From Bacillota bacterium (GTDB lineage: Bacteria > Bacillota_A > Clostridia > Clostridiales > Clostridiaceae), in contig JAKBFR010000005.1 in NCBI GenBank assembly GCA_021837545.1, forward strand, positions 1 to 45,508: a stretch of 45,508 nt of DNA, read 5' to 3'. The notes below the pieces were generated by a model that had not been told where the DNA came from, ran no database searches, and saw only the letters and a list, made by a program, of their open reading frames with translations. The position numbers were made by a program, and so were the translations under genes. Shown here piece by piece: positions 24,445 to 34,800 of the stretch (positions are counted from its first letter, which is position 1; each line of letters opens with the position of its first letter).

Positions 24445-25737
24445 TTACATTACATATTCAAATTCAAAGTTATTTAATCTTACCATGTCTCCATCTTTGA
24501 TTCCCATTTCTCTAAGTTCATCTAATATACCTTTATTCTTAAGAACTTTGTGGAAATATCTTAAAGAATCTGCATCATTTACATTAACAGCACTTAATAT
24601 TCTGTCTACAAATGTACCATTAACAACATAAACGTTATATCCCTCTTCAACATTCTTTTCAACTGTAATATCATAAGTAAATCTCTTTTGTTCTGGTATA
24701 TACATCTCATCTGCTGAAATTTCTAATTCTTTAACTGGAATTTCATTAAGTATTCTTGCTGCTTCTTTCATTACCTCATCAACACCTTCATTTGTAGCTG
24801 CTGACATTATAAATACCTTTTTAAATCCTAATTCTTGAACTTTCTTCTTAAAATCTTCAAATATACTGTCATCATAAAGCATATCGCTCTTATTAGCTAC
24901 TACAATTTGAGGTCTATCCCATAGCTTAACAGAATATTTCTTTAATTCTTCGTTGATTTTAACAAAGTCATCAAAAGGCTCTCTTCCTTCAACACCAGAA
25001 ATATCTACTATGTGAATTAAAAGTCTAGTTCTTTCAATATGTTTTAAAAATTGTATTCCAAGACCAACACCGTCTGCTGCACCTTCAATAATTCCCGGAA
25101 TATCTGCCATAACAAATGGTTCAATTCCAGGTACTGCAACAACTCCTAAGTTAGGCTTTATAGTAGTAAAATGATAATTTGCAATCTTTGGTTTTGCTTT
25201 TGTTGTCATAGAAAGTAATGTTGACTTTCCTACATTAGGAAATCCAAGCAATCCAACATCTGCAAGTAACTTTAGTTCTAAAAGTATATTTAACTCATCT
25301 CCTGGCATTCCTGGCTCAGCATAGTGAGGTGCTTGTTTAGTAGCAGTAGCAAACTTAACATTACCCTTTCCACCTTTTCCACCTCTTAATAATACTAATT
25401 CTTGACCTTTATGAGAAAGATCTGCAATTATTTTATTAGTCTCTGCTTCTCTTATGATTGTTCCCATAGGTACTTTTATAAAAAGATCTTCACCATCTTT
25501 TCCATAGCACTTAGCACCGCCGCCTCTTCCGCCTTCTTCTGCAACAAATCTCTTTTTATATTTAAAATCTAATAATGTAGTTATACCACTTTCAACTTGG
25601 AAAATGATACTACCACCTCTTCCTCCATCTCCTCCGTCTGGTCCGCCTAGTGGTACATACTTTTCTCTTCTAAAAGTAATAGCACCATCACCACCATCAC
25701 CCGATTTAATGAAGACCTTCGCTGTATCTATAAACAT
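24445..25737 (-). CDS. obgE: Obg GTPase (CgtA)
   Basis: The 430-residue GTPase acts in 50S ribosome assembly and stress control. It has the glycine-rich Obg fold (about residues 1-158, with repeated GGDGG), then the G domain with G1 GFPNVGKST (165-173), G2 TTIKPNLG, G3 [12 protein letters not shown] and G4 NKSD near 280. The C-terminal OCT domain (about 350-430) is present. Length and start (AAGGTGATTAT before ATG) are normal. Confidence 0.97.
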   Translation of the reverse strand: MFIDTAKVFIKSGDGGDGAITFRREKYVPLGGPDGGDGGRGGSIIFQVESGITTLLDFKYKKRFVAEEGGRGGGAKCYGKDGEDLFIKVPMGTIIREAETNKIIADLSHKGQELVLLRGGKGGKGNVKFATATKQAPHYAEPGMPGDELNILLELKLLADVGLLGFPNVGKSTLLSMTTKAKPKIANYHFTTIKPNLGVVAVPGIEPFVMADIPGIIEGAADGVGLGIQFLKHIERTRLLIHIVDISGVEGREPFDDFVKINEELKKYSVKLWDRPQIVVANKSDMLYDDSIFEDFKKKVQELGFKKVFIMSAATNEGVDEVMKEAARILNEIPVKELEISADEMYIPEQKRFTYDITVEKNVEEGYNVYVVNGTFVDRILSAVNVNDADSLRYFHKVLKNKGILDELREMGIKDGDMVRLNNFEFEYVM

Positions 25738-25836
25738 ATAATCACCTTTCCTTGTATATTTTTTATTATCTTACTTCATAATTAAAATTTTCTTAAGTTT
25801 CAATATAAACTATTCTTCCCTATGAAATCTTACTTT

Positions 25837-25845
25837 ATTATATCA
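25837..25845 (-). promoter_or_regulatory. Extended -10 promoter of obgE
   Basis: TGATATAAT on the minus strand, about 100 bases before the obgE start, between the rpmA terminator and obgE. No strong -35. Confidence 0.5.
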
Positions 25846-25897
25846 TATTCGATTTAATGTTTAATCTCAACTAAAAAACAATTTATTTCATAGGCAT

Positions 25898-25929
25898 TTA
25901 AAAAAAGCACTCTTAAACTAAGAGTGCTT
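25898..25929 (-). terminator. Terminator of the rplU-prp-rpmA operon
   Basis: On the minus strand, AAGCACTCTTA-gtt-TAAGAGTGCTT is a perfect 11-bp stem followed by seven Ts. Confidence 0.95.
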
Positions 25930-25943
25930 AATTTCTAAAGTAA

Positions 25944-26243
25944 TTATTCAGCTATTGCTTCAACGTTTATTGGGTAAACACTTGCTTTCTTCTTATCTCT
26001 ACCAAGTCTTTCGAATCTAACAACTCCATCAACTTTAGCAAATAAAGTATCATCTTTACCTCTTCCAACATTTTCACCTGGGTGGATTTTAGTTCCTCTT
26101 TGTCTATAAAGAATGTTTCCCGCAAGAACAAATTCTCCATCAGCAGATTTAGCTCCTAATCTTTGTGCTGCAGAGTCTCTACCATTCTTAGAACTACCAA
26201 CTCCCTTTTTATGAGCGAATAATTGAAGGTTCATAATTAGCAT
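25944..26243 (-). CDS. rpmA: Ribosomal protein L27 with cleavable N-terminal extension
   Basis: This 99-residue large-subunit protein contains the invariant [19 protein letters not shown] segment. The N-terminus [20 protein letters not shown] has the Firmicute extension, which Prp removes between F and A. The first ATG is nine bases after AGGAGG and is preferred to the second ATG at codon 4. Its start follows the prp stop by four bases. Confidence 0.95.
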   Translation of the reverse strand: MLIMNLQLFAHKKGVGSSKNGRDSAAQRLGAKSADGEFVLAGNILYRQRGTKIHPGENVGRGKDDTLFAKVDGVVRFERLGRDKKKASVYPINVEAIAE

Positions 26244-26247
26244 GTGA

Positions 26248-26634
26248 CTACACCTCCTCTTTTATTAATGTTATATATTCTCTACGTTTCTTTTGCCCTA
26301 CCAACTGATCAAATCCTAAAATTACACTTTCCAAGCTTTTTTCAAAAGTCTTTAACAAAACTTGAGCTTGGTTTAGTTCTTCTAAATTAAAATCTTGAAG
26401 ATCTAATTTTAAGTATCCATCCTTGATTTCGTAAGTTGAATTAAGTTTTAAAACTTCATCCAATCCAATGATTACGCTTTGAGACAACACTGCAACAGAA
26501 TTGCATATCAAATCAAATGCTTCTCCTACTAAAGCAGGATCACTTGAAAATTCTCTGTCATCACACAATGCATGACCACTCATTACAAATCCAACAATAT
26601 TTTCATTATGTTGTTTGATTTTTACTTTAACCAT
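26248..26634 (-). CDS. prp: Ribosomal-processing cysteine protease Prp
   Basis: The 128-residue protease cuts the N-terminal extension off L27, and the substrate gene is immediately downstream. The catalytic pair appears as H21 ([10 protein letters not shown]) and C44 ([14 protein letters not shown]). The His-to-Cys distance (23) looks larger than in typical members, where the loop is roughly ten residues shorter. The Shine-Dalgarno is poor, so translation probably depends on coupling to rplU seven bases upstream. Confidence 0.93.
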   Translation of the reverse strand: MVKVKIKQHNENIVGFVMSGHALCDDREFSSDPALVGEAFDLICNSVAVLSQSVIIGLDEVLKLNSTYEIKDGYLKLDLQDFNLEELNQAQVLLKTFEKSLESVILGFDQLVGQKKRREYITLIKEEV

Positions 26635-26641
26635 AATTTTA

Positions 26642-26953
26642 TTAAGCTTCGATCTTTTCGATTACTAGCTTAGTGTAAGGTTGTCTGTGTCCATTCTTTC
26701 TTCTATAGTCTTTTTTAGACTTATATTTGAAAACTATAACCTTCTTTGCCTTACCTTGTGCTGCAACCTTAGCTACAACTTTAGCTCCTTCAACTACTGG
26801 TGTACCAACTTTGATACCTTCGTCAGTTCCTACAGCTAAAACTTCGTTTAATTCAACTGTTGAGTCAACATCAACGATAAGTTTTTCAACGTATATTACG
26901 TCTCCTTCTTGAACTCTGTATTGTTTTCCTCCTGTTGCTAATACTGCGTACAT
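26642..26953 (-). CDS. rplU: Ribosomal protein L21
   Basis: The 103-residue large-subunit protein begins [20 protein letters not shown], the L21 signature, and ends in the RNA-binding [19 protein letters not shown] segment. GAGGAGG precedes the ATG. It is the first gene of rplU-prp-rpmA and follows an L21 leader. Confidence 0.97.
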   Translation of the reverse strand: MYAVLATGGKQYRVQEGDVIYVEKLIVDVDSTVELNEVLAVGTDEGIKVGTPVVEGAKVVAKVAAQGKAKKVIVFKYKSKKDYRRKNGHRQPYTKLVIEKIEA

Positions 26954-27040
26954 TAAAACACCTCCTCATAACGGTCTCGCCACTTTTGGTACAAAGATTT
27001 AACTTTGTTTTATTTAAAACCTTACGTGCGCGGTCTACAA
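26954..27040 (-). ncRNA. L21 leader RNA (autoregulatory 5' UTR)
   Basis: The minus-strand leader contains GTAGACCGCGCACGTAAGG near its start and GGCGAGACCGTTATGAGG next to the ribosome binding site. Both are characteristic of the Firmicute L21 leader, thought to bind L21 for feedback control. A small hairpin (AAAGTTAAATCTTT) lies between them. Confidence 0.8.
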
Positions 27041-27045
27041 AAGCC

Positions 27046-27074
27046 ATTTTATCATATTTTTTTTATCTTGTAAA
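27046..27074 (-). promoter_or_regulatory. Promoter of the rplU operon
   Basis: TTTACA (27069-27074), a 17-base spacer and TGATAAAAT give a -35 and an extended -10. The start is near 27039, at the beginning of the L21 leader. Confidence 0.8.
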
Positions 27075-27221
27075 GGAAAAAGTTGAAAATTAATAATGAA
27101 TAATTAAGTATGAGATTCAGATGGAATATAAAACTCTATCTAAAAAGTTTCACTTTATATTCTAATAAAATATTTAAAATGCCCAAAGAGTTTCAAATAT
27201 CCAATCTAATCATTCATCATT

Positions 27222-28670
27222 TTAAAGTTTTTCTATAGCAGTAACTTTGTAATCTTTCAAATTATCCTTCTGTCCTTGAAATATAAGTGGTTCAATTTTA
27301 TATCCTTCTATTCCATCTACATAATTTAAATATATTTCTTTATCTAAACCATCTATTTCTTTCATGAAATCAAAAATATCTTCTTTAATTCTATCTTTAT
27401 AAACACTATCAATTTCTATATGAAAACAGTCTATTGAATTTTCTTCTTTTATTCTTATAATTTCATTTTTTATAAGTCCTTCTATATAAGATAATTTTAA
27501 AATTATGCCTCTGCCTTTGCATAAATTACATTCTTCTTCCATATATTCGTATATGCTCTTCCCTTGTCTCTTCCTTGCAATTTGAACTAAATCCAATTCA
27601 GTAAATGGGAATACTTTTACGTTTCCTTTATCTAATTTCAAGCTTTCCTTAAGAGTAGACATGACAATAGCCCTTTGGCTCTTATCTCTCATATCAATAA
27701 AATCTATAACTATAATTCCACTTAAATTTCTAAGTCTTATTTGTTTTCCTATTTCTTTAGCAGCTTCTAAATTAGTTTCTAAAATTGTTTTGTCGAAACT
27801 TCTCTCTTTTATATTTTTACCGCTATTAACATCAACAACATACATTGCTTCTGTCTTATCTATTACTATATAACCACCACATAGCAAATTAACTTTATTA
27901 TGCCGAAGTTTCAATAATTCTTTTTCTAGTCCATGAAAATCAAAAAGATTTCTATAACCTTCATATTTCTCTAATTTAAAATTTTCTTCACCTTTAATAA
28001 AGTGATCTATCTTTTCAAAGTCCATATCATTGTCCACATGAATTTTTATAACTTCTTCTCCACTAGAATTCAGTAACAGCTTAGTTAAGCTTAAATCTTC
28101 ACCATAAATTTTCTTTAGCCCTAATGAATATTTCATTTTCTTATCTATATTTTCGAATTCATTATAAAGTTTATCTATTTCTTTTCTTAAGATTTCTAAA
28201 CGTACATTAGCGCCTTCTGTTCTTACTGTTATACACACATCCTTTAATGGTTCAATATTCTCTAAAATTTCTTTTTTCTTTTCTTTGTCATCTATTCTTT
28301 TAGAAAATTCTATTCCTTCTCTATAACAATTTAAGACAATATATTTCCCAGGAATTGAAACATTAGAAGTCAATTTAGCACCTTTATCATTAATAGGTTC
28401 TTTTATAACTTCTACTAATATTTCTTGCCCCTTTTTTATTCCCTTTGCCTTAAGTTCATTACTATAATACATATAACCTTCTTTATCTAATCCTAAATCA
28501 ACAAATATAGAATTTATAGCTGGAAGAATATTTTTAATTCTTCCCTTATAAATTTCTCCTATTATAGGCTCATTATTCTTTTCTTCTACAATACTTTCTA
28601 TTAATTCATTATTAGATTTAACAGCTATTCTTAAAATTTTTTCTCTTCTCTCAATAAAAATCTCTTTCAT
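27222..28670 (-). CDS. RNase E/G family ribonuclease
   Basis: This 482-residue endoribonuclease has an N-terminal S1 RNA-binding domain (IIGEIYKGRIKNILPAINSI, residues 36-55) and the RNase G catalytic core. Metal-ligand motifs are VVDVNSGKNIKER near 275 and IIVIDFIDMRDK near 317. The zinc-link cysteines are C-N-L-C-K-G-R-G near 385. It lacks the long C-terminal scaffold of E. coli RNase E, so it is RNase G-like in length. AGGGATG before the ATG is a modest ribosome binding site. It is downstream of the radical-SAM pair. Confidence 0.93.
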   Translation of the reverse strand: MKEIFIERREKILRIAVKSNNELIESIVEEKNNEPIIGEIYKGRIKNILPAINSIFVDLGLDKEGYMYYSNELKAKGIKKGQEILVEVIKEPINDKGAKLTSNVSIPGKYIVLNCYREGIEFSKRIDDKEKKKEILENIEPLKDVCITVRTEGANVRLEILRKEIDKLYNEFENIDKKMKYSLGLKKIYGEDLSLTKLLLNSSGEEVIKIHVDNDMDFEKIDHFIKGEENFKLEKYEGYRNLFDFHGLEKELLKLRHNKVNLLCGGYIVIDKTEAMYVVDVNSGKNIKERSFDKTILETNLEAAKEIGKQIRLRNLSGIIVIDFIDMRDKSQRAIVMSTLKESLKLDKGNVKVFPFTELDLVQIARKRQGKSIYEYMEEECNLCKGRGIILKLSYIEGLIKNEIIRIKEENSIDCFHIEIDSVYKDRIKEDIFDFMKEIDGLDKEIYLNYVDGIEGYKIEPLIFQGQKDNLKDYKVTAIEKL

Positions 28671-28701
28671 ATCAACACATCCCTATTTAATTAACAATTA
28701 T

Positions 28702-28755
28702 CAATGCTCAATTATCAATGATTGATAATTGAGCATTGAACATTGACAATTAGCA
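28702..28755. repeat. Palindromic ATTGAGCATTGA repeat
   Basis: AATGCTCAATTATCAA-tga-TTGATAATTGAGCATT is a perfect 16-bp palindrome, followed by another GAACATTGACAATT. No T tract is present. It is related to 20105-20140. Confidence 0.7.
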
Positions 28756-28801
28756 CTTTAAAATTACCAATTCAATTTAGCGTATATGTATAACTCAAAA
28801 G

Positions 28802-29503
28802 CTATATACACTTGTATAGTGGCACAAGTTTTTCGTTTTTATAAAAATACATTTCTTCTCTCTTTATATTAACAAAGGTATCTAAGAGTGTATTTGAAGT
28901 TTTTTCTTGAATATAGCTAACTACTAAATCTGCACTTAAATGTTCTCTACTTCCTGTACTAATCAATACATTAAGTACTAAAAATTCATCCTTAATCCAA
29001 AAGCTAAATTCTTTAATTAAAGTTTTCAAATTGACTTCTCTCTCACCTTTTTTGCTTTTCTTTATAGTATTCCAAGTTTCACTATCTACAAGATTAGTCA
29101 TTTCTTCTTCTAGGTTAGAAACATCAGAATATTTAATTTTTATAGTATACCTGGCTGCATCAATTAATGCCATAGCTTGAGGCACTTTTTTTTCACCTGG
29201 AGTATAAGGAATTGCAAGTGCACTTATATATTTTATTCCACTTGGTGCAGTTGCATTTAATTTATCCACAATTTCTTGTTCATTTGTCTCAGTTGTCAAT
29301 ATCATATCCATATATTCACCACTTGAATATACTCCAACAGATAAAGGTTGTGCTATTGAAGTATTCATATGTGGATTAAATCCTTGTGAAAATTCTACTG
29401 GAAGTCCTGCTCTTCTAATGTTCTTTTGAATAGTTTTAAGTACATCTAAATGAGATATGAACTTAATATTTTCTTCCTTAGTAAATTTAGTTAAGTATCG
29501 CAC
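28802..29503 (-). CDS. TIGR03936-type (DUF2344) radical-SAM-associated protein
   Basis: The 233-residue protein is the usual partner of the radical-SAM gene immediately upstream; its function is unknown. The start VRYLTKFTKEENIKFISHLD and the downstream AGLPVEFSQGFNPHMNTSIA are the family hallmarks. The start is not obvious: the first ATG (29521) lies inside GGGGAG. GTG at 29503 matches the usual N-terminus MRYLxKFTKE and lies ten bases after GGGGAG. The gene would overlap the upstream gene by 17 bases. Confidence 0.85.
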   Translation of the reverse strand: MRYLTKFTKEENIKFISHLDVLKTIQKNIRRAGLPVEFSQGFNPHMNTSIAQPLSVGVYSSGEYMDMILTTETNEQEIVDKLNATAPSGIKYISALAIPYTPGEKKVPQAMALIDAARYTIKIKYSDVSNLEEEMTNLVDSETWNTIKKSKKGEREVNLKTLIKEFSFWIKDEFLVLNVLISTGSREHLSADLVVSYIQEKTSNTLLDTFVNIKREEMYFYKNEKLVPLYKCI

Positions 29504-31343
29504 CTTCAAAACACTCCCCATCTTTAAAGTTTACATCAATGCCACATCCTGTACATCCTTTTCTACAGTTTTGAGTCAATTCTGCTTTCTTTGCTTTTTC
29601 ACTTTCCGCTTCTAAATATTTTCTATTTACTCCTATATCAATGAAATCCCATGGTAATACTTCATCATAAGTTCTTTCCCTATATGCATAAAAATCTACA
29701 TCTAAGTTGCATTCCTCCATAGCTTCCATCCATAGTCTATAGTTAAAATATTGACCCCATCCATCAAATTTTGCACCTTTTTCAAATGCCTTAATTAAAA
29801 CATCACATAATCTTCTATCGCCTCTTGCAAATACAGATTCCATAATTGCTGTCTTTTGCTCATGATAGTTATAAACTATGCATTTTGATTTAATTGCGCC
29901 CTTAACAGCGTTAATCTTCTCATTTACATCTTGAAGTCTTGCCATTGGAGTCCATTGGAATGGTGTAAATGGCTTAGGTATAAGTATTGATGTACTTACT
30001 GTAAGTCTTAAACCCTTATAATCACCTTTTTTCTTAGGAACAGCTTTATATTCATCAACAATTTTTTCTGCCAATTCTCCAATCCCTGCACAATCTTCGA
30101 GTTCTTCATAAGGAAGTCCAACCATAAAATACAGCTTAAGTGTTTTCCATCCTGCTTCAAAAGCATCTCTAGCTGCTTCTAAGATTTTATCTTCTGTAAG
30201 TCCTTTATTTATTATATCTCTCATTCTTTGAGATCCTGCTTCTGGAGCAAAAGTTAATCCACTCTTTCTTACCTTTTGTATATCTTTAAGTAAATCCACT
30301 GAAAAAGCATCAACCCTAATTGAAGGAAGAGCAATTCCAACTCTATTTTCTTCATGTTCCTCCATTAAATCTGTAATTAATCCCTTTATGTCAGAATAAT
30401 CACATGTACTTAATGATGAAAGTGAAATTTCTTCATATCCTGTATTTTTAACTAATCCTCTTGCTAAATCGACAAGGTCTTCTTTTTTCTTTTCTCTAAC
30501 TGGTCTATAAAGCATTCCAGCTTGACAGAATCTACATCCATTTGTACATCCTCTAAACACTTCTAAAACTATTCTGTCATGAACAATCTCTGTATAAGGA
30601 ACTATAATATTTGTTGGAAAATCAACCTTTGTATAATTATTTATAATTCTCTTTTTAATAGTTTTTGGAACATCATCATACTTTGGTTTAAATTCTTTTA
30701 TAGTATTATCTTCGTTATAAATAACATCATATAATGAAGGTACATATATACCTTGAATTTTAGATATTTCTCTTAAAAATTCTTTCTTTTTTCCTTTTCC
30801 TTTATACTTCTTATAGACATCCAATACGTCATTCATCATTTCTTCGCCTTCACCAATTTCAAAGAAATCAACTATATCATATAGTGGCTCTGGATTATAT
30901 GCACAAGGACCTCCTGCCATAATTATAGGTTCATCTTCATTTCTTTCAGACGCTCTAATAGTAATCCCCGACATATTTATCATGTTTAAAATATTTGTAA
31001 AGCTCATTTCATATTGAAGGGTGAATCCTAAAATATCAAATTCCTTTAAAGAATCTTTAGTCTCCAAAGTGAATAATGGAATATTATTTTTTCTCAGTTG
31101 TACTTCCATATCAGGCCATGGTGTAAATGCTCTTTCGCAATATGTATCTTGTCTTGCATTTAAAGTATGATAAAGAATTCTACTCCCTAAGTGAGACATA
31201 CCTACCTCATAAACATCAGGAAAACAAAATGCAAATCTTATGTCAACTTCACTAGGGTTCTTAACAATTTCATTTAATTCCCCACCAGTATATCTACTTG
31301 GTTTTTCAACCTTAAATAAGATATCATCTGAAATTTTATTCAT
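29487..31343 (-). CDS. TIGR03960-type B12-binding-like radical SAM protein
   Basis: The 618-residue enzyme has an N-terminal B12-binding-like region (about residues 30-170, with EVGMSHLGSRILYH and GGPCAYNPEPLYDIVDFFE). A radical SAM domain follows with cluster motif C-T-N-G-C-R-F-C (EVFRGCTNGCRFCQAGMLYR, near 268). A C-terminal Cys-rich tail (CRKGCTGCGIDVNFKDGEC) may hold a second cluster. Its substrate is unknown; gene order near rng, L21 and L27 points to RNA or ribosome modification. AAGGAGG precedes the ATG well. Confidence 0.93.
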   Translation of the reverse strand: MNKISDDILFKVEKPSRYTGGELNEIVKNPSEVDIRFAFCFPDVYEVGMSHLGSRILYHTLNARQDTYCERAFTPWPDMEVQLRKNNIPLFTLETKDSLKEFDILGFTLQYEMSFTNILNMINMSGITIRASERNEDEPIIMAGGPCAYNPEPLYDIVDFFEIGEGEEMMNDVLDVYKKYKGKGKKKEFLREISKIQGIYVPSLYDVIYNEDNTIKEFKPKYDDVPKTIKKRIINNYTKVDFPTNIIVPYTEIVHDRIVLEVFRGCTNGCRFCQAGMLYRPVREKKKEDLVDLARGLVKNTGYEEISLSSLSTCDYSDIKGLITDLMEEHEENRVGIALPSIRVDAFSVDLLKDIQKVRKSGLTFAPEAGSQRMRDIINKGLTEDKILEAARDAFEAGWKTLKLYFMVGLPYEELEDCAGIGELAEKIVDEYKAVPKKKGDYKGLRLTVSTSILIPKPFTPFQWTPMARLQDVNEKINAVKGAIKSKCIVYNYHEQKTAIMESVFARGDRRLCDVLIKAFEKGAKFDGWGQYFNYRLWMEAMEECNLDVDFYAYRERTYDEVLPWDFIDIGVNRKYLEAESEKAKKAELTQNCRKGCTGCGIDVNFKDGECFEGAILN

Positions 31344-31363
31344 TAATATATTTCCTCCTTAAA

Positions 31364-31381
31364 AGCACATTTTTATGTGCT
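31364..31381. other. Short hairpin AGCACAT/ATGTGCT
   Basis: A 7-bp perfect stem with a four-base loop in the leader of the radical-SAM gene, 21 bases before its start. Function unknown. Confidence 0.4.
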
Positions 31382-31499
31382 AATCTTTGTCTAACTATTT
31401 TTTCTTAAAATTCTAGCAAGTTTTAAATTATTTATTTTATTTCAATCATTCACTACAACTAAATTCCCACCATATAATTACGTGAAAATCTTCCTGCAC

Positions 31500-31539
31500 A
31501 TAAATAAAAGAAGTATAAACTTATCTTGCTATACTTCTT
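31500..31539 (-). terminator. Terminator downstream of the DUF445 gene and the structured segment
   Basis: AAGAAGTATA (31508-31517) pairs with TATACTTCTT (31530-31539), with a T-rich tract on the minus strand. It would end a transcript that includes the 31690-31880 segment, about 345 bases after the DUF445 stop. Confidence 0.75.
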
Positions 31540-31689
31540 GTTTGCTATCACTATTCTAACACAATTAATCTTTATTGTGAATATTCTTATTGCTACGATT
31601 AGTAACAATAAGACATGTTTATTCACCTAAAAATATAAAAGTTTATTTTTTATTTTCTTAGCAGTACTTCTCATTTTTAATAAGTTACC

Positions 31690-31880
31690 ACATTCTTTGT
31701 ATCTTATACTATAAAGTGATTCTTAGCCTCAGATAGAGTTTTCTTAATTGGAATACAATTTTTCCAATCCGAAGCTTAGAAGAACTTATAACCTCAAGGG
31801 TCACAATGTACTCTCAATTGGCACCGCGTCCAAGAGTGTGCATCCTTATCTCCTACTTGAAGAAGTGGTAGTGTTACAAA
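31690..31880 (-). ncRNA. Candidate structured RNA, GC-elevated (unrecognised)
   Basis: The 540-base gap 31344-31882 contains a block with GC content near 45%, while its flanks are near 25%. Pairings by eye on the minus strand include ATTGGAA/TTCCAAT, AGTTCTTCTAA with an imperfect partner, and ACTCTTGG with CCAA..GAGT around GACGCGGTGCC. One frame reads LPLLQVGDKDAHSWTRCQ without a start codon. I do not recognise an Rfam class. A terminator follows at 31500. It could be the 3' UTR, a separate small RNA or a decayed gene; the strand is uncertain. Confidence 0.35.
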
Positions 31881-31882
31881 TG

Positions 31883-34800
31883 CTATCTATCTGGTAAATC
31901 TTCCAATATAGTTAAATCTTTTTTCGAAGAAATCTTGCTATATCTCAAATCAAGTGCCCATAAAATAATTGATAATCCTGCATTAATACCAAATACAAAA
32001 CCAAATACTCCATACTTCTCTAACTTCTTGAAAAAATCTCCTGCAAAAGACTTAAATAATATATCAATTTCTTCTGGATTAAGTAATTCGATTTGTTTAT
32101 TGGTAATATTCTTTAAGTTGATTTCTTGCAATATTGGAACAATATAATCACTAATAGAATATAATCCTGTTTGAATTATTTTCTCTGCTAGATAATACTT
32201 TGTATCCTCTGTAATAAAATCTAAATTATTATCAACTGCATTTGCAATGATTCTTTCAATTGACATAATACTATTTTCATTAAATTCTTCGTTATCAAAA
32301 ATTGATTTAATAATTTTTTCAATATCTTTACTTAATACATCTGCATTAATAATTTGTTTAACCTGTAATTTTGAAAATGTATTATCATAAAATTTTTCTA
32401 AGAATATATTTAAATACTTTTCAGTCTCTTCACTTGAACTAATTAAATTCAAAATAGTTTTTACACTATCTTGAATACTCCTTAAAGTAATTCCTTCAAA
32501 AATTTGTGAATTATATGAATTAAATAATGGTTTTGCTATTCTTTCATTTAAAAATTCTCCTACTATTTGTGATAACTTACCACTATTAATATTGATATTA
32601 TTATAAATATCTTCTTTTACAATGGTAACTTCATTGTAAAACTTTTTATACACTAAATCTAAGCTATTCAAATTACATAATTCAAGATATTCAATAATTG
32701 GAGTTCTTATTAATGAATCTAAAATCAAATTACCAAAATTACGAATATGTTGTTTTGCAGAATCATTATTATTAAATTGCTCAAATAAATTATCAAGCAA
32801 CATTGCAATATTAATTTCATCAGCTTTAATTTTTAATGTGTTAGTTTTCATAGGATAAATACTATCATTTAATGTACCTTTAGCAATACTAATAATTTTA
32901 TCAGTTTCATCTTTAATCATTACTGGTAACTTTTCATTTAATATTATTGCTACAACTTTATTTGCTATATCATCTCCACCAAACGCTCCATAAGCCATTT
33001 TTTCAAAGAAATTAAGTTCATTTTTAATGGCTTCTTGTACATTTATAGCTATTTCATATTGATTATCTTGCAAATAATCAATTGATTTTTTTGTAATATA
33101 AGTAGTTAATAAATATAAATTATTATCAACAATGCTTTTAATTTTTCCATTAAACATGCACCCAATAGTATTGTCTTCATCTAGTCCACTACGTAAAAAT
33201 TGTTTTGCAAAATCACTTATATAAATTTTCAAATCATTAAAAACATATGCTTCAAACTTTACTTCCATATTGTTTTTTATGTCCACTAATAATTCTTCAT
33301 TGAAAATTTCTTTGCATGATTTTTGTATTTCCAGATCATAATCGCTACTATAATTATCAATAATTTTATTTGCAAAGTTTGTATTTTTAGTGTTATGAAT
33401 TTTTTCTACAATAAATGTATTCATGATAGTTTCAATATATTTTTGAGTTTCGACATATACTCCCTTGGACAAAATATCATTAACTCTGTTATTTTTAGCA
33501 ATTTTTTTTTCTGCAAACTTAACTAAAGCATCTTCAACATTTTTAATTTTACCTACTAAATTAGGAACTATACATAAAACATGATCTTTTTTAATAAATT
33601 CATTAAATTTACTATTTGTTATTGCTTTTGAAATTCTTTTTGATAAATGTGAATTATCATTGCAATACTTTAAAATTTTCTCATAAATATACTTTGATAA
33701 ATATTGTTTTTTATCTCTAAGAATATTTATTAAAATTTGATAATTATTATTTGTAACTAACGTCATTAATAATGATTTCATATTGTTATGTTTTAATTTA
33801 AAAACTTTATCAATCTCTTCTTTATTTAATAATTCATCATCTATTAATTTAGCCATACCAATTGCAAATTCATTTTTATGTGCAGGTATATACCCTAATG
33901 CAAATTTCTTTAGAAATGGTATTTTAGCCATAACCTTATTTTCCTTATATGGGTGGAATATCATCCATAAAGCTATTACATTTGTAATATATCCAATGAA
34001 GGCCATAACTGCACATGACATTGCCATATTAGGTAGACTACTAGCGAATCCAAAATTCCCCATAGAAGTTGGATGTATTAATTCATATAATACTCCTACT
34101 ATAACTCCAAGAACAGCACCAAAAATAGATAAAGGCTTAAGTTGCCCACCCATAAAATCCTGAACTATATTACAAATTTCATCTTCATCATATTTTTTTA
34201 AATTATTGCTTGCAAATTTCTTAATATTTCCATTTAATAAATTGGGTAATTTATCTATTAACATTGGATATCCTTCATTTATAAGAAGATTAGATAATGT
34301 ATTTTTATCAAAATATCTATTAATAAGTTCTTTCAACTCATAGTTCTTATATTTATCCACAGTTTCTTTGTACACTACCATAGACTTATCCACAATATAG
34401 TCTGAAATATGCACATTAGAATTACCCAATGCATCTGATAAATTTATATTCTTAACCTGCAAAGATAAAAATTCCTCTATCTTTGTTTTATATGTAGGCG
34501 CATTCTTAATAAATGATTTATTAATTAATTTTGCAAAATCATTAGAATAATTAGAAATTTGACTATGTGTAAATAATTGAGATAATTTTTTATTAAAAAC
34601 TTCATCACTTCTTAAATTTATAAAATCTGTAATCAACGTAGTAAACTTTTCATTTAGTTTATCTTTGTTTTTCAAAACATTTTTATATATTACTAGTTTA
34701 AGCTTTTCATGAAACAATTTTACTAAATCAAATTTTAAAACAGTATGTATCTTTTTTGAAAATTGAGATTTTATTACAGCACCTAAAAGTTTCTCCCAAT

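Noticed and set aside
31800..31860. T-box riboswitch, because of TTGGCACCGCGTCC on the plus strand
   Set aside because: It lacks the AGGGTGGNACCGCG context, a recognisable stem I with AGTA loop, and any plus-strand gene downstream.
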